The notes beneath the pieces are model-generated. The model was not told the DNA's origin. It searched no databases and was given only the letters and a program-made list of their open reading frames with translations. Shown one piece after another: positions 1 to 8,545 of a stretch of 64,000 bases of DNA (the stretch's first letter is position 1; each line of letters starts with the position of its first letter). The position numbers and the translations under genes are program-made. Location of the stretch: assembly GCA_027692465.1 (NCBI GenBank), contig JAQEYU010000004.1:273129-337128 (forward strand), in the 5' to 3' direction. This DNA is from Enterococcaceae bacterium OF42-14pH9A (GTDB taxonomy: Bacteria; Bacillota; Bacilli; Lactobacillales; Enterococcaceae).

Positions 1-462
1 TATGGTTTGAGTAATACAGAAATGATTACCATGTTGAAAGAGATATGGAGCCAAAGAAATGTAGTAATCGTAGAGGGAGCAAGTACTCGGATGGGGATCG
101 GAAATGATTTGTTAGATAACGTCACAGAAGTCACAAGAATTTTGGGCCCCACTGAGTCGGCTTTTGATCGATACGATGATCTGTTGCATCATACAAAAGA
201 AACAATCAAAAATAAAAAAAATCCATTGGTACTGGTTGCGTTGGGACCAACAGCAACGGTATTAGCTGCGGATTTGTGCGCTGCAGGTTGTCAGGCGATA
301 GATTTGGGCCACTTGGATATTTCCTATGAGTATTCTCTCACAAATCAATCACGGACAACGCCAATCAAGGGAAAATATACTAATGAAGTAGTTGGGGGAG
401 ATGGCGTTGAAGTTTGTGAGGATGAAGACTATAACATTCAAATAGCCGCACGTATTTACTGA
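1..462 (+). CDS. GT-D type (DUF1792) glycosyltransferase, 3' part
   Basis: The reading frame is open to the left window edge, so this is the C-terminal part (about 153 residues) of a longer gene. A segment reading VVIVEGASTRMGIGN is followed by LVLVALGPTATVLAADL, then by IDLGHLDISYEY and PIKGKYTNEV. This series resembles the C-terminal half of GT-D fold glycosyltransferases (DUF1792, SP_1767-like), which add a hexose to surface glycans or glycoproteins. It lies 79 bp upstream of the ABC exporter permease and reads the same way, so it is probably part of the polysaccharide locus. The family call rests on motif memory; the donor and acceptor sugars are unknown. Confidence 0.7.
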   Translation, partial: YGLSNTEMITMLKEIWSQRNVVIVEGASTRMGIGNDLLDNVTEVTRILGPTESAFDRYDDLLHHTKETIKNKKNPLVLVALGPTATVLAADLCAAGCQAIDLGHLDISYEYSLTNQSRTTPIKGKYTNEVVGGDGVEVCEDEDYNIQIAARIY

Positions 463-541
463 CATTTCTTAGCGTTAGTTTCTGATAGAATATATTGGAA
501 ATAAAGCCACACACTTAGGTTCTGGATATGAAGGAGTAATC

Positions 542-1393
542 ATGGAAGTAGAAGAAAAACAAATCACACGAATCACCGGTGACAACAACCTATTCGAATT
601 CAACTTCAGAGAGATATGGGAATATCGGGATCTTGCCATGCTTTTGGTAAGGCGAACGTTTGTCGCTCAATATAAACAGACCATCCTAGGCCCAGCCTGG
701 GCAATTATTCAACCGCTTTTGACTACGGTTGTCTTTACCTTAGTCTTCGGTAATCTTGCAGGATTGTCGACTGATGGAGTTCCTCCGTTTCTGTTTTATA
801 TGTGCGGGAATATTTTGTGGTCTTACTTTTCGGCGGCGTTTACGGCTAATTCTACGACGTTTATTACAAATGCACCGATTCTTGGGAAAGTCTATTTTCC
901 TCGTCTGGTGATGCCCATTTCAGTTACTATCACACAGTTGATCTCTTTTGTGATCCAGTTCGTTATGTTTCTGGTATTTCTTGGGTTCTACATGATCCAG
1001 GGGACGACTGCTATTGCACCGAATGCAGCGGTTCTATTGACACCGATATTTTTACTGCAGTTGGCGATGTTGGCACTGGGCTGCGGAATCATCATTTCGT
1101 CTGTTACGGTCAAATATCGTGACTTGGCTCTGGTAGTAGGTTTTATGGTCCAATTATGGATGTATGCCTGTCCAATCACTTATTCGGTAGAATACATTCC
1201 TGAACGTTTTATGTTTTTGTATATGTTGAACCCTGTTTCTCCAGTGATCACCAACTTCCGTTACGCCTTTTTAGGAACTGACCAGTTCCAGCTGGGCTAT
1301 TTCATTTTGGGATGGTTAGTGACGTTGATATTGTTTATCATTGGGGTCACAATGTTCAATCGTGTTGAAAAAACATTTATGGATATGGTCTGA
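542..1393 (+). CDS. Polysaccharide ABC exporter, permease (Wzm/TagG-like)
   Basis: This 283-residue membrane protein has six or so hydrophobic segments and an amphipathic N-terminus (EFNFREIWEYRDLAMLLVRR), typical of ABC-2 permeases that export lipid-linked O-antigen, teichoic acid or capsule chains (Wzm, TagG, KpsM). The motif TILGPAWAIIQPLL after the first basic stretch is a family hallmark. The length fits the family. It starts at an ATG 6 bases behind AAGGAG and lies 29 bp before the cognate ATPase, so the two form the exporter. It would move the finished glycan across the cytoplasmic membrane. Whether the chain is wall-linked or capsular cannot be read from this gene alone. Confidence 0.92.
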   Translation: MEVEEKQITRITGDNNLFEFNFREIWEYRDLAMLLVRRTFVAQYKQTILGPAWAIIQPLLTTVVFTLVFGNLAGLSTDGVPPFLFYMCGNILWSYFSAAFTANSTTFITNAPILGKVYFPRLVMPISVTITQLISFVIQFVMFLVFLGFYMIQGTTAIAPNAAVLLTPIFLLQLAMLALGCGIIISSVTVKYRDLALVVGFMVQLWMYACPITYSVEYIPERFMFLYMLNPVSPVITNFRYAFLGTDQFQLGYFILGWLVTLILFIIGVTMFNRVEKTFMDMV

Positions 1394-1422
1394 TCCATGA
1401 GAAATGAGCCGAGGAGTAGAAA

Positions 1423-2700
1423 ATGAAAGAAGCAGTGATAATCAATAACTTAACAAAAGAATATCGTTTAGGTGTGATTGGCAGCGGTACATTGAAAGAG
1501 GATCTGCAGAATTTCACAAATCGCTTGCTGAAACGTAATGAGGAACAAGAAAAGGCAAAAAAAAGTACAAAAGAATCTGGTCAGAAAACTTTCCGTGCTT
1601 TGTCGGGAGTAGATCTCACAGTCAAGCCGGGAGAGCGAATCGGTTTGATTGGTCATAATGGTGCCGGAAAGTCGACCTTGCTGAAACTTTTGTCTCGAAT
1701 CACTATGCCCACCTCCGGAGAGATCATTCTGAATGGGCGTGTCTCCAGTATGTTGGAGGTTGGAACCGGGTTTCACGGTGATCTGACTGGTCGAGAGAAT
1801 GTCTTTATGAATGGTGCCATTAATGGGATGAAGAAAATGGAAATCGCTGCAAAATTCGATGAAATCGTTGAATTTTCGGGAATAGGGAAATTCATCGATA
1901 CGCCGGTAAAACGCTATTCTTCCGGGATGTATGTCAAATTAGCCTTTTCGGTTGCAGCGCATTTGGATTCTGACATCGTGTTGATGGACGAAGTATTGGC
2001 AGTAGGGGATATGAAGTTTCAAGAAAAGTGTCTTCTGAAAATGAAACAAATGGCTCAAGAAGAAGGTCGGACGATTATCTATGTCAGCCATAATATGAAC
2101 ACCGTCAAGCAGTTGTGTAACCGGGCGGTGGTATTAGAAGCAGGTCAGGTGATTTATGACGGTGATGTTGATGGCGGGATTCAAAAATATTATGGCCTCA
2201 GCGGGACCAATACGTTGGAAACAGTCTTTACGGATGCTCATCGAGGCTTCCGTAAAAATATTGGACGTATCAATCGTGAAGAGGTTATGCTTCATGATAT
2301 TCGAATCTTGGATAAGCAGGCCACTCTTTATAAAGATAACGAAGCATTGCACTTTAAATTGACCTTCGATGTCAAGAGACCTGTTGATAATGTGCTGTTA
2401 CGGATGGATGTTCGTAATTCCCGAGGTAATCTGATTGCAACATCTATCTGTGATGGCAATCTGTTCTTCACCCGAAAAGGGCAAATTAAAGAAGATTTCG
2501 AATTACCACTGAAGGGGCTGACACCGGGAAACTACAATGTCGCTATCCACTTGACTGAGTTCAATAATGCCGGGTCAGAAATTTTTATCGATGCCGTACA
2601 TCCCGCCATCACCTTTACAATCATTTCGGACAGAAAAGAAAAAATCGAATGGCCGGAGTATTGGGGCCAAGTACGTTTGCCGGATATCACTGAGGGCTGA
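1423..2700 (+). CDS. Polysaccharide ABC exporter, ATPase with Wzt-like C-domain
   Basis: The N-terminal nucleotide-binding domain (about residues 1-255) carries Walker A GHNGAGKST near residue 78, the signature YSSGMYVKLAF and Walker B IVLMDEVLAVGD. Residues 265-425 form an extra beta-rich domain (FKLTFDVKRPVDNVLLRMDV, then a segment GLTPGNYNVAIHL), which matches Wzt-type C-terminal carbohydrate-binding domains. In known Wzt proteins this domain recognises the modified, capped non-reducing end of the glycan before export. At 425 residues it is Wzt-sized, longer than a TagH-like NBD without such a domain. It is paired with the permease immediately upstream. A capped, fully elongated chain is therefore the likely substrate; Kdo or pyruvate made by this locus are candidate caps (inference). 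Confidence 0.92.
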   Translation: MKEAVIINNLTKEYRLGVIGSGTLKEDLQNFTNRLLKRNEEQEKAKKSTKESGQKTFRALSGVDLTVKPGERIGLIGHNGAGKSTLLKLLSRITMPTSGEIILNGRVSSMLEVGTGFHGDLTGRENVFMNGAINGMKKMEIAAKFDEIVEFSGIGKFIDTPVKRYSSGMYVKLAFSVAAHLDSDIVLMDEVLAVGDMKFQEKCLLKMKQMAQEEGRTIIYVSHNMNTVKQLCNRAVVLEAGQVIYDGDVDGGIQKYYGLSGTNTLETVFTDAHRGFRKNIGRINREEVMLHDIRILDKQATLYKDNEALHFKLTFDVKRPVDNVLLRMDVRNSRGNLIATSICDGNLFFTRKGQIKEDFELPLKGLTPGNYNVAIHLTEFNNAGSEIFIDAVHPAITFTIISDRKEKIEWPEYWGQVRLPDITEG

Positions 2701-2716
2701 CAGAGGGGGAAAGGCT

Positions 2717-3532
2717 ATGGATGTACTGAGTTCGATCAAAGCTCGGTATCAACGCTATGTAATTCGCAATTTTTCCAAGACAAAATATGCCGAAAGTATA
2801 GAAAAACTGCACGATTCTGCAAAACAACCGGTGTGCTTTATCATCGGTCATGGCCCTAGTTTGACGGCTGCGGATCTGGACTGGTTGGCAGATAATAAAC
2901 TTCCTGCTTTCGGTGTCAATCGGATCAATAAGATTTTCAATCAAACAAAGTGGCGACCAACATATTATGTTTGTGTCGATCCGATAATGGTGGAGAATAA
3001 TGAAAAAAATATGATCGAGATACCGGCGAAGTCGAAGCTCATACCAATTGATTACAAGTTTTACCATGGAATCGATTTGCCGGGGTTTGACTATATCAAT
3101 GCTAATTATGATCGAGAGAAAGATGGACCTGAGTCTTTTTCAATGGATTGTACCCAACAAGTCAATATCAGGTCTACAGTTACGGTGGCCTGTATTCAGT
3201 TGGCAATCCATATGGGGTATCGTGAGATTTATCTCTTGGGAATCGATCATAGCTTTAATCATGTGATTTTGGATAAAGGCAGAACTGTCAAAGATGATTC
3301 GGTAAAAAATTATTTTGTCGAAGATTACGATACCGATGTCCAAGATAAAGTTATCCATGATATCGGCCAAACTACGAAAGACTATCAGGATATGCAGAAT
3401 TTTTGTTTGAATCATGATATACAGGTGATCAATGCTTCTCGGAAGACTCAATTGGAAGTCTTCCCGAGGGTATCCTTCAATCAGCTCAAAGAACAGTATA
3501 AAAGAGAAAAAAGTGAGGTTGGCAAAAGATGA
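2717..3532 (+). CDS. DUF115/MptE-like protein, possible CMP-sugar transferase
   Basis: The protein is 271 residues if it starts at ATG 2717, which sits behind the strong site GAGGGGGAAAGG; the same frame is open further upstream but overlaps the ATPase gene. Near residues 38-50 it has CFIIGHGPSLTAADLDWL, and then FGVNRIN and WRPTYYVCVDP. This is the pattern of the DUF115 (MptE-like) fold, also found in flagellin-modifying Maf proteins, and it is reminiscent of GT42 sialyltransferases, which use CMP-activated sugars. A second conserved patch is REIYLLGIDHSFNH. Because the locus makes CMP-Kdo, this is the best candidate for the Kdo transferase, but that is inference. It could instead be a hydrolase or an unrelated nucleotidyl enzyme. 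Confidence 0.65.
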   Translation: MDVLSSIKARYQRYVIRNFSKTKYAESIEKLHDSAKQPVCFIIGHGPSLTAADLDWLADNKLPAFGVNRINKIFNQTKWRPTYYVCVDPIMVENNEKNMIEIPAKSKLIPIDYKFYHGIDLPGFDYINANYDREKDGPESFSMDCTQQVNIRSTVTVACIQLAIHMGYREIYLLGIDHSFNHVILDKGRTVKDDSVKNYFVEDYDTDVQDKVIHDIGQTTKDYQDMQNFCLNHDIQVINASRKTQLEVFPRVSFNQLKEQYKREKSEVGKR

Positions 3533-3603
3533 AAATCCTAGGTATGATCCCGGCGCGTGAAGGGAAATTTACAAATAAAACAGCAGAGGAGGCCTTCAAA
3601 TGA
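3529..3603 (+). pseudogene. Remnant of a kdsB 5' end (24 codons)
   Basis: A 24-codon frame begins MKILGMIPAR, almost the same as the first residues of the kdsB at 4630 (MKIVGMIPAR). At DNA level about 30 of the first 36 bases agree between 3529-3564 and 4630-4665. The similarity stops there, and the frame runs through the ribosome binding site of the next glycosyltransferase, ending in an ATGA overlap at 3600-3603. I read it as a scar of recombination in which a GT2 gene was inserted behind a duplicated kdsB start. It may still be translated and couple translation to the downstream gene. Confidence 0.65.
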
Positions 3604-4616
3604 TTTCAATTATTGTACCTGTTTATAACGTCCAAGCGTTTTTGCCGGTATGCCTGGATAGCATCCGCTCGCAGGATTTTCAAGATATTGAGATTATTTT
3701 AGTAGATGATGGTTCTACCGATGAATCGTCGGATATCTGCCGACGATATGCTGAAGAAGACCCACGCATCAGATATTTTCGACAGCCAAACGGAGGCCTT
3801 TCAAATGCACGCAATACTGGAATTTCCCTGGCAAAGGGAGAGTATCTTTGCTTTATAGACAGTGATGATTTGGTCACGCCCGATTACTGTTCGACACTGC
3901 TTAGATTGTTGGAACTGCGACCGGATTGTAATTTCTCCATGTGTGGTGTCTATCGCTTCGATGATGGCACAGATCCAAATGGTTTTTCTCCTGTTTGTGA
4001 GACAATCATTGAGATGAATCATCAGGAATTGTTGCAAAAAGAAGTAAACCGGCAATTGGAATTCGGAGTCTGCAATCGTTTGTTTAAACGTCAGGTTTTT
4101 GATCAGTTATTCTTTAAGGAAGGGAAAATCTTCGAAGATGTGCTGTTTGCTATTGCCCAGGCTCAATCGTTATCCGGAAGTGTAGTCGTGAGTAATAGTC
4201 CTAAATATCTCTATCGGAAAAGAGCAAACAGCATCGTTTCAAACAATGCAAAGAAATGTAGTCCAGACTGGTTTTATATGGCTGAAAAAATGATGGCATA
4301 TTGTAGAAATTCTGGCGTTCAACAAGAAGATTATCTATATTACAGTCTCAGTTACCCATGGTCTTTTGTCGATGGAATTTATCTTAATAAGAAGCAGGAA
4401 GAAAGTGAGCTGCTCTTGAATCGGATGAAAGATTTCATTCTGAATTATCAAGATCAAATTGACCAATCCTCTGTTTTTTCCGCAACAGAGAAGAGTCGTA
4501 TGCGAGTATTTGCTAGAGGTAACTATGTAACGAATGTACAAATGCGCTTAACGTGGTGCCGTTTTTTGCGGATTATCGGTAGAGACCCATATGTGAACAA
4601 TAAATATTCAATATAA
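3600..4616 (+). CDS. GT2 family glycosyltransferase
   Basis: This 338-residue protein has a GT-A fold N-terminal domain: MISIIVPVYNVQAFLPVCLDS, the nucleotide-binding DDGSTDESS near residue 37, GGLSNARNTGI, and the metal-binding DSDD near residue 90. The C-terminal half (EVNRQLEFGVCNRLFKRQVF, then FEDVLF) is typical of GT2 enzymes of capsule and O-antigen loci. It has no membrane segment, so it should act at the inner face of the membrane on a lipid-linked acceptor. Its ATG overlaps the stop of the kdsB remnant (ATGA). Sugar specificity cannot be predicted. A related GT2 lies at 8546. Confidence 0.92.
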   Translation: MISIIVPVYNVQAFLPVCLDSIRSQDFQDIEIILVDDGSTDESSDICRRYAEEDPRIRYFRQPNGGLSNARNTGISLAKGEYLCFIDSDDLVTPDYCSTLLRLLELRPDCNFSMCGVYRFDDGTDPNGFSPVCETIIEMNHQELLQKEVNRQLEFGVCNRLFKRQVFDQLFFKEGKIFEDVLFAIAQAQSLSGSVVVSNSPKYLYRKRANSIVSNNAKKCSPDWFYMAEKMMAYCRNSGVQQEDYLYYSLSYPWSFVDGIYLNKKQEESELLLNRMKDFILNYQDQIDQSSVFSATEKSRMRVFARGNYVTNVQMRLTWCRFLRIIGRDPYVNNKYSI

Positions 4617-4629
4617 GTGAGGAATACTA

Positions 4630-5364
4630 ATGAAAATCGTAGGCATGATCCCGGCACGGGGCGGCTCATCCCGCTTCCCCAACAAACCAGTGAAGGAAAT
4701 CTTAGGAAAACCAATGTTGTACTGGGTGTGGAAGCACGCAAAAGAAGTTGACTGCTTCGATGAGGTCTATGTAGCGACAGATACAGCGGAAATCAAAGCG
4801 TTGGCGGAATCTTTCGGAGCCAAAGTCGTTATGACGTCTTCAGAGCACGACACAGCGACTGAACGCCTGTATGAGTTCTCCACGATCATCGAGGCAGATC
4901 TTTACGTGATGGTCAATGGTGATGAGCCGACTGTTATGGCCGAGACCATCGTTAAATGTATTCCGGCAGAACTTGATCCAGCAGCTTTTTATGTCTCCAA
5001 CTTGATGACCGATTTTTCTGATCCGGTGGAAGTGGTGGATTCGACAAATCTGAAAATCGTAACCAACGAAGCAGGGATTTGCCTGTTTATCTCTCGCAGC
5101 CCGATTCCTTATCCAAAGGGCGAAATGGACTACGCTTATCAGAAGTTTGTCGGTATCGGGGCCTTTACAAAGAGCGCGTTGGACTACTACCATACGACAC
5201 CACGAGGAAAACTGGAGCGCATTGAAGAGAATGACAGCTTCCGTTTTATCGAAAATCGGAAAGATATTTATTATATCAATGCTCATTGTCATTCAATCTC
5301 TGTAGATACGCCGAAAGACATCCTAAAAGCAGAAGCCTACCTGAAAGAACAAGGGGAAAAATAA
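4630..5364 (+). CDS. kdsB: 3-deoxy-manno-octulosonate cytidylyltransferase (CMP-Kdo synthetase)
   Basis: The 244-residue protein starts with the nucleotidyl-binding loop IPARGGSSRFPNKPVKEILGKP, followed by VYVATD, VMVNGDEPTV (the KdsB-type QGDEP region) and the C-terminal ISVDTPKDILKAE. It would join CTP and Kdo to give CMP-Kdo. The usual KdsB stretch H.SGTDR is replaced by HDTATER, so some drift in substrate is possible; related NeuA-type enzymes are the main alternative. The neighbouring kdsA, kdsD and kdsC make Kdo the obvious substrate. The ATG is preceded by GTGAGGAATACT, and the gene is 31 bp before kdsA. Confidence 0.85.
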   Translation: MKIVGMIPARGGSSRFPNKPVKEILGKPMLYWVWKHAKEVDCFDEVYVATDTAEIKALAESFGAKVVMTSSEHDTATERLYEFSTIIEADLYVMVNGDEPTVMAETIVKCIPAELDPAAFYVSNLMTDFSDPVEVVDSTNLKIVTNEAGICLFISRSPIPYPKGEMDYAYQKFVGIGAFTKSALDYYHTTPRGKLERIEENDSFRFIENRKDIYYINAHCHSISVDTPKDILKAEAYLKEQGEK

Positions 5365-5395
5365 CCCACAATCCATATAAGAGGAGAAAAAAACT

Positions 5396-6172
5396 ATGTT
5401 TACATTGATTTCCGGACCATGCGTGATCGAATCAGAAGAATTGGTGATGCAGGTCGCAACGACTATGAAAGAAATTACCGAACGTTTGGAGATTCCCTAT
5501 GTGTTCAAGGCATCTTTCGACAAAGCCAACCGCACGTCAATTCATGCGTTTCGTGGTCCCGGTATCGATGAAGGACTGCGAATCCTGAAACGGGTCAAAG
5601 ATGAGTTGGGACTGCCGGTGACTACCGATATTCACGAGCCGTGGCAGGCAGCTAAAGCAGCAGAAGTCTGTGATATCCTGCAGATTCCGGCCTTTTTGTG
5701 CCGCCAGACCGATCTGTTGGTAGCTGCTGCGGAAACCGGTAAGACTGTGAATGTCAAAAAAGCGCAATTCTTGGCACCATGGGATATGAAAAATGTTGTC
5801 AATAAATTGGAAGAAAGCGGCGCAAAAGAGATCATGCTCTGCGAACGAGGCACGACATTTGGCTACAACAATCTGGTAGTTGATATGACCGGTATCATTG
5901 AAATGAAAAAACTCGGCTATCCAGTTGTCTTCGATGCGACTCACTCGGTGCAAAAACCTGGGGGACATGGTTCTTCCACCGGCGGCAATCGAGAATATGT
6001 CGAATACTTGGCAAAAGCGGCCTTGGCTGTAGGCGCTGATCACCTGTTCATGGAGGTCCATCCAGATCCGGACAAGGCATTGTCTGACGGACCAAACTCG
6101 GTCGCTTTGGCAAACGTTGAAACACTGTTGCAGAAGTTCAAAGGCGTGTACGGAGTGATCCACAATGACTGA
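5396..6172 (+). CDS. kdsA: 3-deoxy-8-phosphooctulonate synthase (Kdo-8-P synthase)
   Basis: This 258-residue TIM-barrel enzyme begins [11 protein letters not shown] and has [69 protein letters not shown] and [16 protein letters not shown]. These are diagnostic KdsA blocks. It condenses phosphoenolpyruvate with arabinose 5-phosphate to Kdo-8-phosphate. In the segment [10 protein letters not shown] an Asn precedes Lys. It is translated from ATG 5396 after AGAGGAG and overlaps kdsD by 8 bp, so the two are coupled. KdsA belongs to LPS-making bacteria and plants, which makes its presence here unusual. Confidence 0.95.
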   Translation: MFTLISGPCVIESEELVMQVATTMKEITERLEIPYVFKASFDKANRTSIHAFRGPGIDEGLRILKRVKDELGLPVTTDIHEPWQAAKAAEVCDILQIPAFLCRQTDLLVAAAETGKTVNVKKAQFLAPWDMKNVVNKLEESGAKEIMLCERGTTFGYNNLVVDMTGIIEMKKLGYPVVFDATHSVQKPGGHGSSTGGNREYVEYLAKAALAVGADHLFMEVHPDPDKALSDGPNSVALANVETLLQKFKGVYGVIHND

Positions 6173-7157
6173 AACGATAACAAATGACCAATTGAAGCAG
6201 CGGGTGTTGGCAGACGCCCGCGAGGTTTTTGATAGTGAAATCGCCGCATTGGAGAAGATGAAAGATTATTTGAACGGTGATTTTTTTGAAGTGTTTTCCA
6301 TGGTCGTCAGCTGTACCGGCAAAATCGTTTACTCAGGAATGGGGAAATCAGGCCATATCGCTCGTAAAATTGCTGCAACGATGGCTAGTCTTGGAAAGGC
6401 AGCAGTGTTTATGCATCCTGCCGAAGCACTGCATGGGGACTTGGGTACCTTAGAGAGAAATGACCTGGTGATTCTGATTTCCAACAGTGGCGAGAGTGAA
6501 GAAATTATTCGCCTGCTGCCGAGTATCAAGCTCATTGGCTGTCAAACAGTAGGTATTACTAATAATCCGGAGTCAACCTTGGCAAAGGGCGTAAATCAGA
6601 CGATCGTTTTCCCCGACATTGAGGAAGCCTGTCAATTGAAACTGGCACCTACCAGTACAACAACAGTCACACTGGTATTGGGAGACGCACTATCTGTCAG
6701 TGTATCGAAATACCTGCAGTTCAATCAGCAGAATTTTGCGGTCTACCATCCGGCAGGCAGCTTAGGAAAGAAACTCATCTATACTGTTAAGGACTTGATG
6801 CACAGCGATGAAGCAGATGCTCGCGTCACAAGCGGCAGTACCATGAAAGATACAATCATCGAGATGAGTGGTAAAGCTTTGGGAATCGTCAATGTCGTCG
6901 AAGGGACACAACTGATGGGTGTCTTCACTGATGGAGACTTGCGGAAATATTTGGCGCGTTCACTGGATGTTTATGGGGACCGTATCGATGACTATATGAC
7001 TGAAAATCCTGTGGTGGTAAAGGATACCGACCTGGCAGTCGATGCACTGACACTCATGAACCAAAGAGGAATTTCTGCTTTGCCGGTGATGAGAGATGGT
7101 GTCTTGGCAGGAACGATTCGGATCAATGATATTACACTTGCGGGGATTGTGGGGTAA
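6165..7157 (+). CDS. kdsD: D-arabinose 5-phosphate isomerase, SIS plus two CBS domains
   Basis: The protein is 330 residues, the KdsD/KpsF size. Residues 45-180 form a SIS sugar-isomerase domain ([55 protein letters not shown]). Residues 205-330 contain a CBS pair ([14 protein letters not shown], then [15 protein letters not shown]). It converts ribulose 5-phosphate to arabinose 5-phosphate, the KdsA substrate. The start codon lies inside the end of kdsA (8-bp overlap). The full CBS pair distinguishes it from short SIS-only isomerases. Ribulose 5-phosphate is also the substrate of the rpe product at 17664, though that gene belongs to a separate housekeeping block. Confidence 0.95.
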   Translation: MTETITNDQLKQRVLADAREVFDSEIAALEKMKDYLNGDFFEVFSMVVSCTGKIVYSGMGKSGHIARKIAATMASLGKAAVFMHPAEALHGDLGTLERNDLVILISNSGESEEIIRLLPSIKLIGCQTVGITNNPESTLAKGVNQTIVFPDIEEACQLKLAPTSTTTVTLVLGDALSVSVSKYLQFNQQNFAVYHPAGSLGKKLIYTVKDLMHSDEADARVTSGSTMKDTIIEMSGKALGIVNVVEGTQLMGVFTDGDLRKYLARSLDVYGDRIDDYMTENPVVVKDTDLAVDALTLMNQRGISALPVMRDGVLAGTIRINDITLAGIVG

Positions 7158-7201
7158 AAGAAAACTCCAAAATGATGAATATAGCCCCTTAGGAGACGGA
7201 T

Positions 7202-8470
7202 ATGTACAAAACAGGAAAAGAATTTTTACGTCCTATAAAGCGACGACATTTGGAACAGTGGGAAAGTAAGGAGTTTTTACTTAAAAAAGTAGGGACTGTT
7301 TCACTTGAAAATGGATGGCTTCTACCGGTGAAAGCTGATCCAGGTCTGTTATTTGGAAAAGGTGGAATTGTTGACAAAGATAGAGAGTATGTTTCGGTAT
7401 CGGCGATTCCTGGGCGTGTTGAAGGGAGTTATCCATTTGAAGACTTACTTTATGAGGATAAAAAAATCGTCTACTGCGGATTTATTTTGGGACACTGGGG
7501 GCATTTTCTTGTTGAGTCAGTCGCACGCATCTGGTATTTTTTGAAAAAGGATGAGACTATCGATGAATATGTCTTTGTTTGTCGAAGTGAGGAAGACTTT
7601 CAGCTGAAAGGTAATTTTTTAGAGTTTTTCCAGCTTTTGGGTATTGCCGATAAGATTAGGATCATTAATCGCCCTACTCGATACCGTGAGATTGTGATCC
7701 CGGAGTTGGGGTACAAATGGCAAGACTATTACTCTCAAGAGTTTAAAGCGGTATTTGATCAGATCATAGAAGCAGCGATGGCCGCTGAAGAAAGTACTGA
7801 ATCCGGGTGCGAAAGGCTCTTCATGACCCGCAGTCATTTGAAGAAAGCCCATCTCTATGAAATAGGTTTAGATTATTTTGATAAGTATTTCAGCAGCAAT
7901 GACTATGAGATTATTGCACCAGAAGAGCATTCTTTGTCAGTGTTAATTCGTAAATTGAATCATGCTCAGACAGTTGCTTGTTTCTCCGGAAGTCTACCAC
8001 ACAATATGTTGTTTGCCAAAGAGGGTACACAGCTGGTTATCATGGAAAAACAAGCGATTATCAATGAAATTCAGGTGAACCTTAATAAGATCAAAGAGCT
8101 TGAGGTGACCTATGTAGATGCTCATCATAGTTTGTATCCTGTCAATATGGCGGGGCCGTTTATCCTATGGCCAACAGATATGGTTATGAACTTTACGAAG
8201 AGTATGGGCTATCAGTCGATGCCTGCTGTGAGTGATAGGTTGAAGCGGCGTACGTATGCAAGATACCATAAATTTTATGAAAGAGAATATGGGCGTAAAT
8301 GGTTTATGGAACCGTGGATGATAGGTTTCACAGATTATTTATTTGAAGCTTACAGAGATGCAGAAACTTGTTTTGGTGAGTATTTGTATAAGAATAGATT
8401 TTATTCGATTACTCAAATCGATGGTGTAGCAGATATCAAAAAATTGTTAATATCAGTTTTGAGAAAGTAG
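7202..8470 (+). CDS. GT61-like glycosyltransferase (DUF563)
   Basis: The protein is 422 residues. It has the GT61 pattern: a first half with GFILGHWGHFLVESVARIWY near residue 99 and ENGWLLPVKADP, a middle part with RPTRYREIVIPE, and ERLFMTRSHLKKAH, followed by HSLSVLIRKLNHAQTVACFSGSLPHNMLFAKEGTQLVIME. The HWGHFLVE and SGSLPHNM segments are the recognisable family hallmarks. It should transfer a sugar to the growing glycan. The gene starts at ATG 7202 after TTAGGAGAC, 44 bp behind kdsD, and reads with the operon. The substrate is unknown. I am confident of glycosyltransferase class, less so of exact CAZy family. Confidence 0.8.
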   Translation: MYKTGKEFLRPIKRRHLEQWESKEFLLKKVGTVSLENGWLLPVKADPGLLFGKGGIVDKDREYVSVSAIPGRVEGSYPFEDLLYEDKKIVYCGFILGHWGHFLVESVARIWYFLKKDETIDEYVFVCRSEEDFQLKGNFLEFFQLLGIADKIRIINRPTRYREIVIPELGYKWQDYYSQEFKAVFDQIIEAAMAAEESTESGCERLFMTRSHLKKAHLYEIGLDYFDKYFSSNDYEIIAPEEHSLSVLIRKLNHAQTVACFSGSLPHNMLFAKEGTQLVIMEKQAIINEIQVNLNKIKELEVTYVDAHHSLYPVNMAGPFILWPTDMVMNFTKSMGYQSMPAVSDRLKRRTYARYHKFYEREYGRKWFMEPWMIGFTDYLFEAYRDAETCFGEYLYKNRFYSITQIDGVADIKKLLISVLRK

Positions 8471-8545
8471 TAAGATTATCGTAAATCTATCTGTTGTTTT
8501 TTTATTATTATTTCGACCTGTGATTTGACGATTTAGGAGTGTAAG

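Noticed and set aside
5537..6163. Long minus-strand frame of 208 codons inside kdsA
   Set aside because: Antisense shadow of a strongly conserved gene; no ribosome site and no family-like motif.
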